Source of the DNA: Opitutaceae bacterium
Lineage (GTDB): Bacteria; Verrucomicrobiota; Verrucomicrobiia; Opitutales; Opitutaceae
NCBI GenBank assembly: GCA_947471115.1
Contig: CANIXX010000004.1
Span: 1 to 39,713, forward strand
Direction: 5' to 3'
DNA length: 39,713 nt
The position numbers and the translations under genes are program-made. The notes under the pieces were generated by a model. It saw only the letters and a program-made list of their open reading frames with translations. It searched no databases and was not told where the DNA came from. Below are positions 8,502 to 19,005 of the stretch, one piece after another. The stretch's first letter is position 1; each line of letters begins with the position of its first letter.

Positions 8502-9332
8502 TTATGTACAAGAAAAACCCTGCGATAAATCGCGCTTCGACGATAACTCAGATGACATTGTTTCGTAGGCAAGAACTGCAATAGCTGCGGTCGCTGCCGT
8601 ATCACAGCGCAGAACCAAAGGGCCGAGGGTAACAGGGATAAAACCGGCAGCCACCGCGTCCTGCATCTCAGTTGTTGAAAAATCCCCCTCAGGCCCCACC
8701 AGCCACACAGCAGACTCGGGCGCGCGTAATCTTTCCGCCTTAAAACGGGCCAGTGCATCCTTTAGCGACTGAGCACCCGGATGCAGACTGGCGATTAACT
8801 TAAATTCAGCCGCCTTCGTTGTGCTACTCGAGAGAAAGTCCCCGAGTAATTGAACTCCGGTGATATCCGGCAAAAACGGATTGCCACACTGCTTGGCGGC
8901 CTCGAGAGCTCCCACACGCCATTTTTCGACCTTCTTGTCGGACCGCTCGCCGTCGAGGTGGACCTGAGTGCGGACGGTGGCCAACGGTACGACACGCGCT
9001 ACGCCCAGTTCGGTAGCGTGACGAATAATATCGTCCATTACTCCGCCCTTAGCCAACGACTGGGCGAGCGTGATTGCGCAGGTCACGGGGGCGCGAGTGT
9101 GGGTGGCCGTGACGCGCAGGCTGACGCCGGCCTTGCGTGCGTCGGTGAGTTCGCACGTCCACTCGGTGCCGTGACCGTCGAAAGCTATGACTGTATCGCC
9201 AGTGCGAGCACGGTTAACGGTGACCAAATGATGGGATTCACCGGCAGGCAAAATGATGAGGCCGTGGACAGGCGCGGAAGCGAAAACACGGAAGTCGGAC
9301 ATGACGGCGAGTGGAACGGTGGAGTTTTCCAT
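8502..9332 (-). CDS. rsmE: 16S rRNA (uracil(1498)-N(3))-methyltransferase RsmE
   Basis: HHLVTVNRARTGDTVIAFDG N-terminal PUA-like part; VWLVGPEGDFSTTEMQDAV and LGPLVLRCDTAATAAIAVLAY SPOUT motifs. Confidence 0.9.
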   Translation of the reverse strand: MENSTVPLAVMSDFRVFASAPVHGLIILPAGESHHLVTVNRARTGDTVIAFDGHGTEWTCELTDARKAGVSLRVTATHTRAPVTCAITLAQSLAKGGVMDDIIRHATELGVARVVPLATVRTQVHLDGERSDKKVEKWRVGALEAAKQCGNPFLPDITGVQLLGDFLSSSTTKAAEFKLIASLHPGAQSLKDALARFKAERLRAPESAVWLVGPEGDFSTTEMQDAVAAGFIPVTLGPLVLRCDTAATAAIAVLAYETMSSELSSKRDLSQGFSCT

Positions 9333-9375
9333 TTACAAGCCCGAGGGTATTCCTAAGTTTTCACTTTCACGTCCT

Positions 9376-9463
9376 GCCCGGATGGCGAAATTGGTATACG
9401 CAGCAGACTCAAAATCTGCCGCCCTCTAAAGGCTTGTCGGTTCGAGTCCGACTCCGGGCACCA
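9376..9463 (+). tRNA. tRNA-Leu (anticodon CAA), CCA encoded
   Basis: GCCCGGA/TCCGGGC acceptor, anticodon stem GCAGA-CTCAAAA-TCTGC, long variable arm, GGTTCGAGTCC T-arm, 3' ACCA. Confidence 0.95.
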
Positions 9464-9912
9464 CTTTTATAAGTGGCCGTTTCTACGGAAGAAAAAAAAG
9501 AGGGTTGGGCAAAAGGGCCTACTCCGAACTCCACTTCCAAGCCGTGCGTCACCTCTCGATACAGGGTGAATTCAATTTCCCTCCTCAGCCGGTCCTGTTT
9601 ACGCCCTGACTCCTCATTTCTTAAAATGGGTTGTGATGATGCGTGTAATAGGTACCCCTGATGAAAAAACGCGCGTTCAATCCACTCGCCCCTCCCCTGC
9701 CGCACCTCGCTTCCCGAGCAGCACCTTGTATTCGAAGTTCGGTTATGAAGCGGACGGATTCCCGTTTTTTGTGCGTTACCACCCGTTACAGCAGGGGCAT
9801 AGTTACACGCAAATCAGTGAATGAATCAATGCGCCGAAGTGGCATTGTGAATTGGTTGAAAAAACCGCTTGCGTCCAACTCAGGCGTCGGGCTTTGTGCA
9901 CCTTCTTCAGTT

Positions 9913-9989
<77 letters not shown>

Positions 9990-10466
9990 TTTTCCCCGCC
10001 GCTTAGGCGGTCAGGAAAGTCGAAAATGAGCTATCCACCTAAAACGGGACGTAATAGCGAAACGCCGCATCGCGTAAATGAGCTCCATGTGGTGCGAGTC
10101 AGAGCATCTGTTTCTTTGAACGTTCCCGTGGGTAGAAAAACGCGAAACCAAGACTTCGGATTTTTAACAGCGATGACGCGCGCCCGACCGAAGGAAAAGT
10201 ACCGTCTCAATGATTTCGGGGAGAGTTAAATGGAATAACCCGCGCTTCGGCGGCCTGTGCCACCCAACCGGCGCCCCGTTCAATCGACGTTTTCTGATCC
10301 CGGAAAAAGGTGCGGAACCAAACAGAGTTTAACCGAAGTGATCCACGCCGAATAACCTTCATGCGTGCCCACCCGTGAAAATACTCCGGCGCGCCCTATC
10401 GTGCCAGAACGACTTCGCCAGCTAAGCAGGCAGCCCAGCCAAAAACCGGTGGAATAGGGACACAAT

Positions 10467-10808
10467 TTAACCTGGAGGCCAGGCGAGCTGACGTTTCGCC
10501 AGGAGGTGAACGTGAAGGTGTGGCACAGATTCGCAGGCATCGGGGCCGTGGTTAATGACGAGCCGAAATCCGCGCGCCAACTGGAGTTTCTTCGCCACCG
10601 CTCCAGCAATTAGCAGCAGGTGCCCCAGCACGGCTTCATCCGCGGAAACAGCATCGCCCACACGCGTAATTACCTGCTTTGGAATGACCAACAGGTGCAC
10701 CGGAGCCTGCGGATCAATATCATGAATAACGATACACCGCTCGTCTTCGTACTCGATGACGGCGGGAATCTCGCGCGCAATGATGCGCTGAAAAAGGGTT
10801 TTTGACAT
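10467..10808 (-). CDS. HIT family protein (histidine triad nucleotide-binding)
   Basis: MSKTLFQRIIAREIPAVIEYEDERCIVIHDIDPQAPVHLLVIPK...HLHVHLLAKRQLAWPPG; start moved from the ORF-track M to the internal ATG at 10808. Confidence 0.92.
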   Translation of the reverse strand: MSKTLFQRIIAREIPAVIEYEDERCIVIHDIDPQAPVHLLVIPKQVITRVGDAVSADEAVLGHLLLIAGAVAKKLQLARGFRLVINHGPDACESVPHLHVHLLAKRQLAWPPG

Positions 10809-10876
10809 AGCCAAAATACGTAACACAGAAACCTGTGATGACACGGAATAAAATGCGCCCACCAGAATCGAACAGC

Positions 10877-12061
10877 TCAAACGAGGCAGGCGGTTAGGGC
10901 GCCCCGAATCGCGAATTCGTCCAAGCCGATACCAATGAAGACCAACTCCTGCCGTCGATCACCGTGAGGCTCAACCCAAGCCGCACGGATCGACTCAGGG
11001 CGTTCTTCCAAGCGCGCCTTGCCATTTTCGATCAATGCAGCCCACCAATAATTCAAGGCGTCATAACGCACCACCCCCCCCGCGATAGAAACAAACCCCA
11101 TTTCGTCGGGTTGCTCACGCGTCCAATAAAACCCCTTAGCTCGCAACAGCCCGGGGATACCGAAGGACAAGAGTTGACGGAACTTCGTCTGGTCAAACGC
11201 CGATCTTTCCTGATAAACGAACGAACCGATGCCGTACTTCATCGCGAAGTCCGGCTGGGTATTTGCCAGCGTCTTAGGCAGAACGAGCGCCCCTGGGGTC
11301 ACTGCATTGAGTGCCCGAACCCATTTTGCCGCCCCGAGGGTTTCCTTAGAATCAAAACGTGTGCGGCTCAGAAAAAACTCGCTTGGCACCTGTCCGCGTT
11401 CGGTGCGCACGATTTCGGCGCGAGTGTTTAAGCCACGTAACAACTCCTTCAATTGGGTAACCGCAGCGTCAGACACCAGATCACATTTATTAACAACCAA
11501 GACATCCGCACATTCTACCTGCTCGAGTATTAACTCGAACAGCGGACGCTCTCCTGTCGCCGGTTCAAGCCGCCCCTCGCGCGACGTATCCACCTGTAAA
11601 CCACTAGCGTTTAACGACTTAGCCTTCGCCGCCTCTTTTAAAAACCCCGCTGCATCGATCACGGAGACCAGCGCCGACAGCGACGCGAATTCTCCCATCG
11701 TGCGCCCGAATGGATTTTTACGGGTAAATAAATTCGCCACCCCTCGGGGCTCGGCAACTCCGGTGGTCTCCACCCAAATGTGCTCGTAGATACCAAGAGT
11801 GGCGAGTTCAGCAATTGTCTCCGCAAGGTCATCCTTGCTGGAGCAGCACACGCACCCGTTGCCCAGCTCAACGATATCGCGCACGGCAGCCGCCTCAGCA
11901 CCAGATCGCACCAAGGCCGCATCGATATTCACAGCACCCACATCGTTAACCACCACAGCCCAACGCCGGCCATCGGCCTGGCGCAACACGTGGTTGAGTA
12001 ACGTCGTTTTCCCCGCGCCGAGGAATCCACAAAGCACCGTGACTCCTGGCTTTTTACTCAT
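10877..12061 (-). CDS. COG0523/CobW-type GTPase (putative metallochaperone)
   Basis: [15 protein letters not shown] Walker [11 protein letters not shown] (CxCC), [20 protein letters not shown], CobW C-terminal domain. Confidence 0.9.
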   Translation of the reverse strand: MSKKPGVTVLCGFLGAGKTTLLNHVLRQADGRRWAVVVNDVGAVNIDAALVRSGAEAAAVRDIVELGNGCVCCSSKDDLAETIAELATLGIYEHIWVETTGVAEPRGVANLFTRKNPFGRTMGEFASLSALVSVIDAAGFLKEAAKAKSLNASGLQVDTSREGRLEPATGERPLFELILEQVECADVLVVNKCDLVSDAAVTQLKELLRGLNTRAEIVRTERGQVPSEFFLSRTRFDSKETLGAAKWVRALNAVTPGALVLPKTLANTQPDFAMKYGIGSFVYQERSAFDQTKFRQLLSFGIPGLLRAKGFYWTREQPDEMGFVSIAGGVVRYDALNYWWAALIENGKARLEERPESIRAAWVEPHGDRRQELVFIGIGLDEFAIRGALTACLV

Positions 12062-13416
12062 GCCGATACCGCCGGAACCGTGAGTGATTTGAGCCGCTCA
12101 TTGACCTCACTCATGGACTGCAGGATATCCAGCGCTCGCTCCATAGCGTCGTGCGTAACACCGCTAAAACTACGCTGTGTAATCGCTTCCCGAGTCGCCT
12201 GTACCGCTGAGGCGGCGATTCGCGCACGCTCAGGATCCTGCCCGAGGTGTTCCAATAAAAACTCACCTAGAAATTGGGGCTGCTGGGTGCGATAAAACCA
12301 CGCGCCGAAATCAAAGAGCCGGTTACCGATTGCGGCAAACCAACCCGCCCGCTCGCCCCAACCATTTATCAGCTTGAGGCCATCCTCCACCGCGTCGCTG
12401 GCCTCTGCCAGCCAAGTGGCCCTGGACGCCTCGCCGGGGGCGGCAGCTGCCACCTGGGCACCAAGCGTCACAGCGAGCGCATGCAGTGAGCGTAAAACTG
12501 TATCGGCAGCGGCTGGTTCGGCCCGCGCGCGCTCACCAGCACTGCTGATCGCAAGACGCAGGCTCGCCACCCCCGCCGGAGTTTCATGTGCAGCGCACTG
12601 GGCCTGCCCCAGATTAAGTAAAATAGTCGCCCGCTCCACTCTCACTGCCTCTGGATCCGTAATCCAAAACTCATCAATAATCGCCAGAGCTTGAGCCTGC
12701 GCATCAACGGCAGCGGCAACGTCGCCGGCTTCCTGCTGGACAAGCCCGAGATTGGTCAAGGCCGAGGAGAGGTTCCGCCGTGCCAAGGGATGGTCGACAC
12801 ACCCTTGCAGGCAAACAACCGCCTGCTCCAGCGACTGCCGCGCGCCGACTAAACCGGCTGCACCGCCACCGCGCTGCAACAGCCCTGCACGCCCCATCAA
12901 GGCAGCGCCCAAAGTATTCCTCAACTCAAAGGGCATCGCGTCGTTGGGCTCGCCGACCACCGCGATAGCTTGGTCGTAGCACCGCAACGCCTCGGTGATC
13001 GCCTCTGGGGAGCCCAGACGCTGCAACCCTTTTCCCCGGCTGATCCATGCCACCACCATAAACCCAACCTCCGAGGACAACTTCTGGCCCAATCCGATCG
13101 CCTGATCGTAGCTGCGCAGCGCTTCCACCACCCACTTCGTCTCGCCCTGAATTGAAGCCAACGCGTCGAGCATGTGCCCGCGTTGCAACCAGACATGTTG
13201 GGCCATCTCCGCGAATGCAACCGGCAGCACAACCGTCTCATCTGGGGCCGTTTTCACTAGCCCCAACTGTACCGCCGTGAGCGCCTCATCACACGCCCGC
13301 AATCCATCACTCAACTTCGCGGGATCACCTGAGCGCCAGGCGGCTTCAGCCACCTCGGCATGACCCCGAACCGTATCGAGCAACGCAGAAGGAGAAGGAG
13401 GTAAAGGCAACGACAT
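12058..13416 (-). CDS. Tetratricopeptide-like repeat protein
   Basis: Recurring helical patterns ([45 protein letters not shown]); 4-bp ATGA overlap with the downstream CobW gene. Confidence 0.6.
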   Translation of the reverse strand: MSLPLPPSPSALLDTVRGHAEVAEAAWRSGDPAKLSDGLRACDEALTAVQLGLVKTAPDETVVLPVAFAEMAQHVWLQRGHMLDALASIQGETKWVVEALRSYDQAIGLGQKLSSEVGFMVVAWISRGKGLQRLGSPEAITEALRCYDQAIAVVGEPNDAMPFELRNTLGAALMGRAGLLQRGGGAAGLVGARQSLEQAVVCLQGCVDHPLARRNLSSALTNLGLVQQEAGDVAAAVDAQAQALAIIDEFWITDPEAVRVERATILLNLGQAQCAAHETPAGVASLRLAISSAGERARAEPAAADTVLRSLHALAVTLGAQVAAAAPGEASRATWLAEASDAVEDGLKLINGWGERAGWFAAIGNRLFDFGAWFYRTQQPQFLGEFLLEHLGQDPERARIAASAVQATREAITQRSFSGVTHDAMERALDILQSMSEVNERLKSLTVPAVSA

Positions 13417-13508
13417 CGTACCTGATTGGGGCCTGCACTTAAGCCGTCCGCAAGGGCTGAATCAAACCATCCTCCATCGTTGCAAATTTATCCACCTCGA
13501 CACCGAGC

Positions 13509-14450
13509 TCAATCCAGTGCCTGCGCAGCCAATCCCCAGCGCAGGTTGTAAAGCGAGTGATGAAACCGTTCAAACAGCCCAAACTCCGCAAGTGTTACCG
13601 CCGTGACTAAAGCAGCTGGAAATACATCGGCCCTAGCCCCAGGCATGCCAGGCATTTTCCGACGCTCCGCCAAATTTTTCGGACCCACTTCGTCCAGAAG
13701 GGCGTGCAACGTGGCAGCGAGGACCACCGCAGGCGTGTCCTCCAACCCGACTCCATGTAATGCACCGTTCATCAGGCGCACACTGGTCATTGTCCCTCCC
13801 GTAAAAACAGCTTCGGCTCCAGGGAGATTAAAGCGAAACCCTGAATTTTTAAGGGTATCTCGAACATGCAGCGCGAGCGCCGCGCATTCAGCCGACTCCA
13901 ACGGGGCGGCCGGATTCTTAATGAACGCCTCGGTCATACGTACACAGCCAAGGCGTAGGCTAAGACCTTGCTCGATTCGCCGATCACGGAAGGCAAGGCA
14001 CTCCAAACTGCCCCCACCCAAATCGAACACGTAAAAGTCACGCAAATGCTTCAACGCGGGATCACATGTCAGTCCGCGCCCAATAAGATCGGCCTCTTCA
14101 TCCCCTGTAAGAATGCGGATGGGATTTCCGGTAGCAGCCAGCACCCGCGACTGAAAATCGTGTCCATTGATCGCATCGCGTACCGCACTGGTGGCAACCA
14201 GCACCGTGTGCGTTGGCGCGAAGGGCTTCGCCACGGCGAGCAAGTCGACGATTGCGGCCAGTCCACGAGCCATGCCCTCTTCACTCAATTGGGGCTCCGC
14301 GCGGCTGATCCCAGTGCTGATACGCGCGTCAATGGTCTGGGTTTTTAACGCCTCAAGACAGCCGTCCTCCCGTCGTGCAGCGACTAGCACTTTGATCGAG
14401 TTGGAACCAATATCGATGACCGCGACGACGGGAGATAACATGCCCCCCAC
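13509..14450 (-). CDS. Ppx/GppA family phosphatase
   Basis: VIDIGSNSIKVLVA, VATSAVRDAING, ILTGDEEADLIGRG, FDLGGGSLECLAF, VFTGGTMTSVRL. Confidence 0.9.
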   Translation of the reverse strand: MGGMLSPVVAVIDIGSNSIKVLVAARREDGCLEALKTQTIDARISTGISRAEPQLSEEGMARGLAAIVDLLAVAKPFAPTHTVLVATSAVRDAINGHDFQSRVLAATGNPIRILTGDEEADLIGRGLTCDPALKHLRDFYVFDLGGGSLECLAFRDRRIEQGLSLRLGCVRMTEAFIKNPAAPLESAECAALALHVRDTLKNSGFRFNLPGAEAVFTGGTMTSVRLMNGALHGVGLEDTPAVVLAATLHALLDEVGPKNLAERRKMPGMPGARADVFPAALVTAVTLAEFGLFERFHHSLYNLRWGLAAQALD

Positions 14451-14623
14451 GCAATACGCGCAGGACTGCGAAGTGAAGACGCCTTTTAACCTAGTTTGTG
14501 GGAACCAAATAAAGCCCGCAATTGCGCCTCCTAATCACCTTCATTAAGCCGTAAAACAAGTATCAGCGTAATCTACTTCTGTGATTGCCCAAGGCAGTTC
14601 AGCAACTTAACCCTTTCGGCAAT

Positions 14624-15355
14624 ATGGGACGCCAATGGCTACACGCGAAACGCGCGATTGTTAACAACAAGAAGGGTCAAATGGTTGGTAAACAGGTGAA
14701 GGAAATCACCGTTGCCGCCAAAATCGGTGGGGCCGACATGGCTGCCAACGCCCGCCTGTTCGCTGCTGTCGAAAAGGCGAAAAAAGCCAGTGTCACGCGC
14801 GACGTCATCGAACGTGCCATCAACAAGGGCGCGGGCATCGGCGGCGAGAAAATGATCATGGACCACATCGTGTTCGAGGGCTACGCGCCCCACAAGGTAC
14901 CGGTCATCGTGGAGGTATACACCGACAACGTGCAACGGACCACCCCCGAAATGCGGGTACTCTTTAAAAAAGGCATCCTCGGCACCACGGGCAGTAACAA
15001 GTTTCTGTTTGAACACGTGGGTATCGTAGAAGCCCATACACTCGCCGCAGGCACTGATTTGGAAGCCGCCGCCATCGAGGCGGGCGCCAACGATTTTGAA
15101 GCTATCGGCCATGCGCAAAACGACGACATTCCAGCCGAGTCAACCGGCGCCCGCTTCCATACTGAGCGCACCGCCGTGCACTCGGCCTCGACTTGGTTGT
15201 CCGCCAATGGCTGGACGGTCGTCACCAGTGAAATCGGCTACGTGGCCAAAATGTTCCCCGAACTGAGCGACGAGCACCGTGCTGATGTTGGCGAGTTCCT
15301 CCAGGCGCTTGAAGAACATGAGGACGTGCAGCGCGTTTGGGCGGCTGTTAAATAA
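14624..15355 (+). CDS. YebC/PmpR family protein (probable transcriptional/translation-associated regulator)
   Basis: MGRQWLHAKRAIVNNKKG, AAKIGGADMAANARL, VTRDVIERAINKGAG, YAPHKVPVIVEVYTDN, VQRVWAAVK. ORF track begins at a TTG at 14585; the ATG at 14624 fits the family start better. Confidence 0.88.
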   Translation: MGRQWLHAKRAIVNNKKGQMVGKQVKEITVAAKIGGADMAANARLFAAVEKAKKASVTRDVIERAINKGAGIGGEKMIMDHIVFEGYAPHKVPVIVEVYTDNVQRTTPEMRVLFKKGILGTTGSNKFLFEHVGIVEAHTLAAGTDLEAAAIEAGANDFEAIGHAQNDDIPAESTGARFHTERTAVHSASTWLSANGWTVVTSEIGYVAKMFPELSDEHRADVGEFLQALEEHEDVQRVWAAVK

Positions 15356-15370
15356 CCTAACCTAGCCTTT

Positions 15371-15404
15371 GTGTGAACACTGCGCTCCAGCTCGGCGTTC
15401 ACAC
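15371..15404 (+). terminator. Hairpin downstream of the yebC-like gene
   Basis: gtgtgaac (15371-15378) / gttcacac (15397-15404), perfect 8-bp arms; no clear T tract. Confidence 0.35.
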
Positions 15405-15496
15405 CCCAATCTGACCCGGACCCAAGCCCGGTCGCAACGGCCCTCAGTGCGTGTTACGCTGGCGACTCACCCCAGCCAGCGAAGCAGCTCAACGCT

Positions 15497-16033
15497 TCAC
15501 TTTAGCCCATAAGCCGCCGGTGAGAATCCGCGCATCTTTAGGGCAACAGCCAGTGCCTTCAAGTCGAGCCGAGCGCCCGGTTTCACTCCATTGAACTCAA
15601 ACCAGCCCTGCTTCATTTCAAGCGCGAACACCATCGCCGCCCCCCTCGAAGCCACCGGAGTTTCATCGAAGGGATATAGGGGGTAGATCTCCTTCAACGT
15701 GCCGTCAGCGTTGAAAAATCCGATGTCGAGAGGAGTGGGCGTGTTGCGCATCCAAAAGCTCATCCGCTGAGGCTCAGCATAGATAAACAGCATGCCTTCG
15801 TCGGTCTTCAGGTCGGTGCGCCCCATCAGACCATGCTCCATTTCAGCGCGTTTGACCGCGAGCTGCATCCGTACCGTTTTGCCTCCCACCGTTATGGCAT
15901 AAAATTCCGTGGCTGAATTATGAATAGCAGCAGCCTTCGTTTCGTCACAGCGGCCACAGCCGATGGAGAGCGCGAGGAAAACGGCGAGCGCGAGCACTCG
16001 CAGGGGCAACGAAACCTTATTTGCGTTTTTCAC
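15497..16033 (-). CDS. DUF192 domain lipoprotein/secreted protein
   Basis: MQLAVKRAEMEHGLMGRTDLKTDEGMLFIYAEPQRMSFWMRNTPTPLDIGFFNADGTLKEIYPLYP; GTG start at 16033 gives MKNANKVSLPLRVLALAVFLALSIGCG, a good lipoprotein signal. Confidence 0.87.
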   Translation of the reverse strand: MKNANKVSLPLRVLALAVFLALSIGCGRCDETKAAAIHNSATEFYAITVGGKTVRMQLAVKRAEMEHGLMGRTDLKTDEGMLFIYAEPQRMSFWMRNTPTPLDIGFFNADGTLKEIYPLYPFDETPVASRGAAMVFALEMKQGWFEFNGVKPGARLDLKALAVALKMRGFSPAAYGLK

Positions 16034-16076
16034 AGAGCACGTGACTGATTGTTTTAAATTTAAACACAACCTCATC

Positions 16077-17210
16077 GTGGCCCGCATCGCACCTGCCAAG
16101 CTCCTTTACGCCGACACTTCCCGTAGTGCCGACATGCTCTATTTCGGCCGTTTCAGTGTGCCGGATCCCTTCATCGCCATTGAGCTGCGTGGTAAAAAAA
16201 TCGCCATCCTCAACGCCCTAGAGTTTGGCCGCGCCAAAAAATCCTCCGGCTTCGACACCGTGCTCGCCCTAGAGCCTTGGCTGGAAAAAGCCCGCGCGCG
16301 CCACCCCAACGCCAAAATCGGCGTGGCCGAGGTCATCGGTTTACTTGCCGGCCACTACAAAACCCGCGCCTTTGAGGTGGCCAACGACTTCCCGCTCGGG
16401 CTTGCCGATCGCCTGCGTGAACTCGGACTCAAACTCACAACCGTTACCGCCCTCTTCCCCGAGCGAGAAATCAAGACCCCTGCCGAAATCGCCGCCCTGC
16501 GCGAGGGTAACCGGTGTAGCGCTCTAGGGATTGGTGCCGCCGAACGGCTGCTGCACAAAAGTAAGATCAAGGCCGGTTTGCTCATGCTAGACGGGCGCCC
16601 ACTCACCTCGGAACGCCTCAAGACCGCCATTGAAATCGCCTGCCTAGAGGCCGGCGCTCTCTCCGTCGACACCATCGCGGCCGGCGGCGACCAGGCCTGC
16701 GATCCGCACGAGCGCGGATTCGGGCCGCTGCGTGCCAACGAACTGATCATTGTCGACGTTTTCCCCCGGGTGACGGCCACAGGTTACCATGGCGATATGA
16801 CCCGTACGTTCCTCAAGGGCCGGGCGAGCGAGGCCCAAAGCCACCTCGTCGCCGCCGTGCGCACCGCTCAGCTCGCGGCGCTCGAAGTCATTCGTACCGG
16901 AGTCAACGGCCGCCACGTTCACCAACAGTGCCTCAACACCTTTGAACGCCATGGTTTTGAAACCAAACGCACGCCCTCCGGTTCGGTCGGTTTTTTCCAT
17001 GGTACCGGACACGGGCTTGGCCTGGACGTCCATGAATCACCGCGCATGTCCTCAGTCGATTACGTCCTGAAAAAGGGCTCCGTGGTGACGGTTGAACCGG
17101 GACTTTATTACCCGGGTTTAGGTGGCTGCCGGATCGAGGACGTGGTGCAAGTCACCGCGACCAAACCGAAGCTGCTCTCGGAGTTCCACTACGACTGGGA
17201 AATCCGCTAA
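16077..17210 (+). CDS. M24 family metallopeptidase (Xaa-Pro aminopeptidase-like)
   Basis: DVFPRVTATGYHGDMTRTF, GFFHGTGHGLGLDVHESPRM, GSVVTVEPGLYYPGLGGCRIEDVVQVT; GTG start at 16077 preferred over the upstream ATG. Confidence 0.9.
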   Translation: MARIAPAKLLYADTSRSADMLYFGRFSVPDPFIAIELRGKKIAILNALEFGRAKKSSGFDTVLALEPWLEKARARHPNAKIGVAEVIGLLAGHYKTRAFEVANDFPLGLADRLRELGLKLTTVTALFPEREIKTPAEIAALREGNRCSALGIGAAERLLHKSKIKAGLLMLDGRPLTSERLKTAIEIACLEAGALSVDTIAAGGDQACDPHERGFGPLRANELIIVDVFPRVTATGYHGDMTRTFLKGRASEAQSHLVAAVRTAQLAALEVIRTGVNGRHVHQQCLNTFERHGFETKRTPSGSVGFFHGTGHGLGLDVHESPRMSSVDYVLKKGSVVTVEPGLYYPGLGGCRIEDVVQVTATKPKLLSEFHYDWEIR

Positions 17211-17219
17211 AGGTGCTCC

Positions 17220-17236
17220 CTCCTCGAATCGAGGAG
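17220..17236 (+). terminator. Small hairpin downstream of the M24 peptidase gene
   Basis: ctcctcg-aat-cgaggag perfect 7-bp stem, followed by ttaaaa. Confidence 0.3.
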
Positions 17237-17353
17237 TTAAAAGCCACGATGAACTTGATGTTAGGGCATTTCGTTTTCCCAAACATCACCACCAAACCCC
17301 TACCCGCTATCCACCCCCACCCCGCACTCTGAGGTTTCGAACGCGAAACGTGA

Positions 17354-18844
17354 TCAAACGCGGTCCAGCTCCAAAAAGGCCAGAGCGCACGGTGCCAACT
17401 CCTGCGTCAGGTTGAAATCCCCCTGCCCCACCGCGAAATCCAGCACTTCGTCGCGGAGGCAAAACGGTTCGGCCGCCACCCGTAGCGCGGCGATTTGCAC
17501 TGCTTTAGGATAATCCGGCGCGCCCATCTCGCGCCAGACATGGAGCGCATTGCCCCGCTGGTCGTCCACGATCCAGACACGTAGGCGGTACCGGCCCTGT
17601 AGGCCTTTCAGCACAAAGGTATCCGTACGTTGGACACCCTTCGTCTGCCAATCCCCGCCCCCGAGATCAGTTTCAATGACCTCGGGCAAATTCCAACTAA
17701 GGATGCGTACGTCGCCCTGCGTGGAGCGCGTAGCCCGCGCCGAGCCATGAGCCAGCGCAATTTCTTCCCCATAGAGCCGGGCCAACCAGCGAAAGGCGTG
17801 GAATACCGGTTTCTTTATCCCATGCTGGTTAACCAATCCGTATTTACCGGTGAACGGGCGCAGGCTCAGCCCACTTTCCTCGAAAATATCACTCACCGTC
17901 CACCACATGTAGGAGTCCACTAAGCCCGAGACGTCCTTGATGGTCTGCAACGCAAACGCGGCGGTGAACGCAGTATCCTTGCCATAAACATCTTCGTGGG
18001 CCGGCGATGAATTCCACTCCGTGAAATGGAGTTCCGCATTGGGGAAAGCAGAGGCGGCGATCTGCTCCCGAACCCGCTGAACATCGCCGACCATACCTTT
18101 CATGCCGCGGTAATACATCGGTCCATCCGGCACGCCGCGCACCAAGTCGGCATCGACGCAATAATGGTGGGTTGAAATGAAATCGAGCGGCACATGCTGC
18201 TCGGCACAGAACGCCAGCAGGTCGGGCACCCACATGGTTTTGGAGGTGGCGGGGCCGCCCACGCGCAACTGCGCATCCACGAATTTAACGGCGCGCGCGG
18301 TTTCGGCGTAGAGTTGAAAGTAGTCGGCCATCGAGCCGGTCCAAAACGTATTGTGCAAATCGGGCTCATTCCATACCTCGAAATGCCAGGTGTGCACCTC
18401 GGCGACGCCAAAGTAGTTAACCAGATGGGCAACGAAGCGGCGGACCAATCGCGACCACTGCGCCCAGTCTTTAGGCGGAGTGATATTGCCGCGGTAATCA
18501 AAAATCGTCTCTGCGCCGCTGGCCAGGCGGGTGGGCATGAAGCCCAACTCGACGAACGGTTTCATCCCCTGCGCGACAAAGAACTCGTAGATCTTGGTGG
18601 CGTTTTGAAAGTTAAGTTGAGGACCATCCGCCTCGTCCCCGTGGTGCACAACGCCAACGTAATCGCTAAAAATGCCGTGGAAACGGATACCGCCAAACCC
18701 GATTTCTTGTTGCGCTAGTCTAACGTGTTCACGGAAGTCCTCGCGCAAGGTGAGGTAGGCGTGGCAGGAGCCGACGCCGCGTTGGAAAAAACGATTAAAG
18801 GTCACCGAAGCCGCCGCGAGATCAACCGAGGTTAGGGTGGTCAT
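17354..18844 (-). CDS. Glycoside hydrolase family 39-like protein (beta-xylosidase-like)
   Basis: FEVWNEPDLHNTFWTGSMADYFQLY acid/base motif, IGFGGIRFHGIFSDYVGV, LHFTEWNSSP nucleophile region. Confidence 0.82.
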   Translation of the reverse strand: MTTLTSVDLAAASVTFNRFFQRGVGSCHAYLTLREDFREHVRLAQQEIGFGGIRFHGIFSDYVGVVHHGDEADGPQLNFQNATKIYEFFVAQGMKPFVELGFMPTRLASGAETIFDYRGNITPPKDWAQWSRLVRRFVAHLVNYFGVAEVHTWHFEVWNEPDLHNTFWTGSMADYFQLYAETARAVKFVDAQLRVGGPATSKTMWVPDLLAFCAEQHVPLDFISTHHYCVDADLVRGVPDGPMYYRGMKGMVGDVQRVREQIAASAFPNAELHFTEWNSSPAHEDVYGKDTAFTAAFALQTIKDVSGLVDSYMWWTVSDIFEESGLSLRPFTGKYGLVNQHGIKKPVFHAFRWLARLYGEEIALAHGSARATRSTQGDVRILSWNLPEVIETDLGGGDWQTKGVQRTDTFVLKGLQGRYRLRVWIVDDQRGNALHVWREMGAPDYPKAVQIAALRVAAEPFCLRDEVLDFAVGQGDFNLTQELAPCALAFLELDRV

Positions 18845-19005
18845 AGGGCATTAATGATTCCCCCTATATCGGCACGCCTGACGATTAAATCGATCCGCCC
18901 CGAAACAAACTGCACTAAATTTATCACACCGCATAAGCACAATGACGCCTCGTCGTAACCTGCGACACGCCGCAGCGGATAGCTAAAACGGAAAAAATGC
19001 CGCGA

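Noticed and set aside
9409-9705. 98-aa minus-strand ORF ending GARSRTRTDKPLEGGRF
   Set aside because: Overlaps tRNA-Leu in antisense; this C-terminal peptide is the translation of the tRNA complement.
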